Below the pieces are notes generated by a model that worked only from the letters and a program-made list of their open reading frames with translations, was not told where the DNA came from and did no database searches. DNA of 58,503 bases from JAVEYA01 sp034003745. GTDB lineage: Bacteria > Bacillota > Peptococcia > DRI-13 > PHAD01. Position numbers and translations under genes: made by a program. Positions 57,973-58,503 of this stretch are shown here, in pieces (positions within the stretch are counted from its first letter, which is position 1; every line of letters starts with the position of its first letter). Where the stretch lies: assembly GCA_034003745.1 (NCBI GenBank), contig JAVEYA010000004.1, positions 1 through 58,503 of the forward strand, read 5' to 3'.

Positions 57973-58059
57973 CCTGCAACAACATACTCTCCTCGGGTAA
58001 AGCATCTAGTTCTATCTATGCTAAATATCTTAACTGCCATTGGTGGATTGGGCTAAACC
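57973..58059 (-). pseudogene. Degraded 5S rRNA gene (remnant B)
   Basis: Aligns over its whole length with the intact 5S (58410-58503): CAACAACATACTCTCC versus CAACGACATACTCTCC, then CTTAACTGCC identical, with the middle heavily substituted, many changes being C to T or G to A. Spacing between conserved blocks is nearly unchanged (46 versus 46 bases). The structure of a functional 5S is lost. Confidence 0.7.
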
Positions 58060-58090
58060 AAATTCTATTAAATTAAAATCTACTTTATAA

Positions 58091-58291
58091 TTATCTTATA
58101 CGCGGAGATTTAACTTGAACCTCATAATAATTATGACTGTTTGGAGGCTTAGCGACAAAATCAACACCATGGTCATCAACCTCTGAAGAATATACATCGA
58201 ATCCATATGAAGAAAACTCCATTTTTGCATAGTATTCTGCGTATCTTCCAAGTTGTAACTTCGACAGGCTTGACCATTTCATATTTGGCAC
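58091..58291 (-). CDS. Truncated PD-(D/E)XK nuclease-like protein
   Basis: 66 residues: LGRYAEYYAKMEFSSYGF, then VDDHGVDFV and YYEVQVKS. The D ... ExK spacing fits the start of a PD-(D/E)XK/group I intron endonuclease-like fold. The frame ends soon after the ExK strand, whereas such proteins normally continue, so the 3' end is probably lost. Start is GTG with AGGAG upstream. It lies between 5S remnant B and the rrn terminator. Function is not known. Confidence 0.5.
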   Translation of the reverse strand: MPNMKWSSLSKLQLGRYAEYYAKMEFSSYGFDVYSSEVDDHGVDFVAKPPNSHNYYEVQVKSPRIR

Positions 58292-58360
58292 ATTTTTTCT
58301 CCTGATAAGAATTTTCTTACAGTATGACTTATAAATACAATAGTTGCAAGTATAATCAGC

Positions 58361-58413
58361 CCAGGAGAAAGAAAAGAGACCCGATTATTCATCGAGTCTC
58401 TTTCTTTCTCCTG
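58361..58413 (-). terminator. Terminator of the rRNA operon
   Basis: A 22- to 24-bp stem with one bulged A (CCAGGAGAAAGAAA arm pairs with TTTCTTTCTCCTGG) reaches into the last bases of the 5S gene, so terminator and 3' processing site overlap. The inner arms read AGAGAC/GTCTCT. Confidence 0.8.
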
Positions 58414-58503
58414 GCAACGACATACTCTCCCAGGGCGCGAGCCCAAGTACCATCTGCGCGGAAGGGCTTAACTGCCGTGTTCGGGATGGGAACGGGTGGG
58501 ACC
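58409..58503 (-). rRNA. rrf: 5S ribosomal RNA (5' end beyond window)
   Basis: On the minus strand GGTCCCACCCGTTCCCATCC, then GAACACGGCAGTTAAG and GAGAGTATGTCGTTGCCAGG, matches bacterial 5S rRNA from about position 25 to the 3' end. The first roughly 25 bases lie past the right edge. An rRNA operon therefore ends here, reading leftward. Confidence 0.95.

Noticed and set aside
55441..58503. Transposon or integrative element near the rrn end
   Set aside because: No transposase or integrase gene and no flanking target duplication could be seen; repeated segments are rrn- and VOC-derived.

Overview
The window comes from an anaerobic, endospore-forming Firmicute of the class Clostridia, probably a Peptococcaceae/Desulfotomaculum-like lineage. 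This rests on the gene order ruvCAB-queH-sigI/rsgI-spoIID-queA-tgt-yajC-secDF-recJ-relA-dtd-hemZ-hisS-aspS, on sporulation genes (a spoIID-family gene and a BofC-like gene), and on oxygen-sensitive iron-sulfur enzymes (an aldehyde:ferredoxin oxidoreductase and a hydrogenase-like chemoreceptor). Genus and species cannot be fixed from the sequence alone. Almost every gene up to about 37.1 kb is on the minus strand. No transposase, integrase, prophage gene, tRNA or CRISPR array was seen.

Layout. (1) 1-1.5 kb: the end of a soluble Fe-S/methyl-accepting chemotaxis protein, and trxA. (2) 1.57-1.82 kb: a 6S RNA gene with its own promoter and terminator. (3) 1.86-27.1 kb: a core block covering tRNA charging, (p)ppGpp metabolism, a giant RecJ-HIRAN-RecQ-like fusion, Sec export, queuosine synthesis, SpoIID, SigI/RsgI, RuvABC and a BofC-like protein. 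(4) 27.2-31 kb: yebC-larA-lctP, a lactate racemase and permease set. (5) 31-33.4 kb: a small lipoprotein, an orphan histidine kinase and an unknown membrane protein. (6) 33.5-41.6 kb: a divergent catabolic or biosynthetic module. Leftward are a DadA-like flavoenzyme, a sodium:solute symporter and an FCD regulator. Rightward are a BFD-type [2Fe-2S] protein, a DapA-family lyase, a second [2Fe-2S] protein, an FAD/NAD oxidoreductase, a 2x[4Fe-4S] protein and an aspartate-semialdehyde dehydrogenase. (7) 41.6-51.6 kb: a GntR regulator, a cyclase-family hydrolase, MobB, MoeA, a ferredoxin-like protein and AOR. These lie beside a separately transcribed operon of an HMGL-like synthase/lyase and a TAXI-type TRAP transporter. 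The two operons share an identical 17-bp upstream motif, which suggests one regulon. (8) 51.7-54.9 kb: HIBADH-like dehydrogenase, four-carbon acid-sugar kinase and HAD phosphatase, resembling part of the threonate/erythronate pathways. (9) 55-58.5 kb: accessory genes beside the 3' end of an rRNA operon.

The last 3.5 kb is the strangest part. The intact 5S rRNA gene enters at the right edge (minus strand). Further left are two degraded 5S remnants and extra copies of the rrn terminator hairpin. Among them lie an internally deleted duplicate of a VOC (glyoxalase-like) gene with its promoter preserved, the C-terminal stump of a Fic-family gene beside a perfect inverted repeat, and a truncated PD-(D/E)XK-like protein. 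This looks like repeated recombination or duplication at an rrn operon end.

How the parts may work together (inference): the modules from 33 to 55 kb each combine a transporter or regulator with redox enzymes, as expected for an anaerobe oxidising organic and amino acids with ferredoxin or flavin carriers. MobB/MoeA supply the pterin cofactor to the adjacent AOR. The flavin/Fe-S/DapA/Asd module and the TRAP-HMGL-cyclase-AOR regulon are the best candidates here for undescribed metabolic systems.
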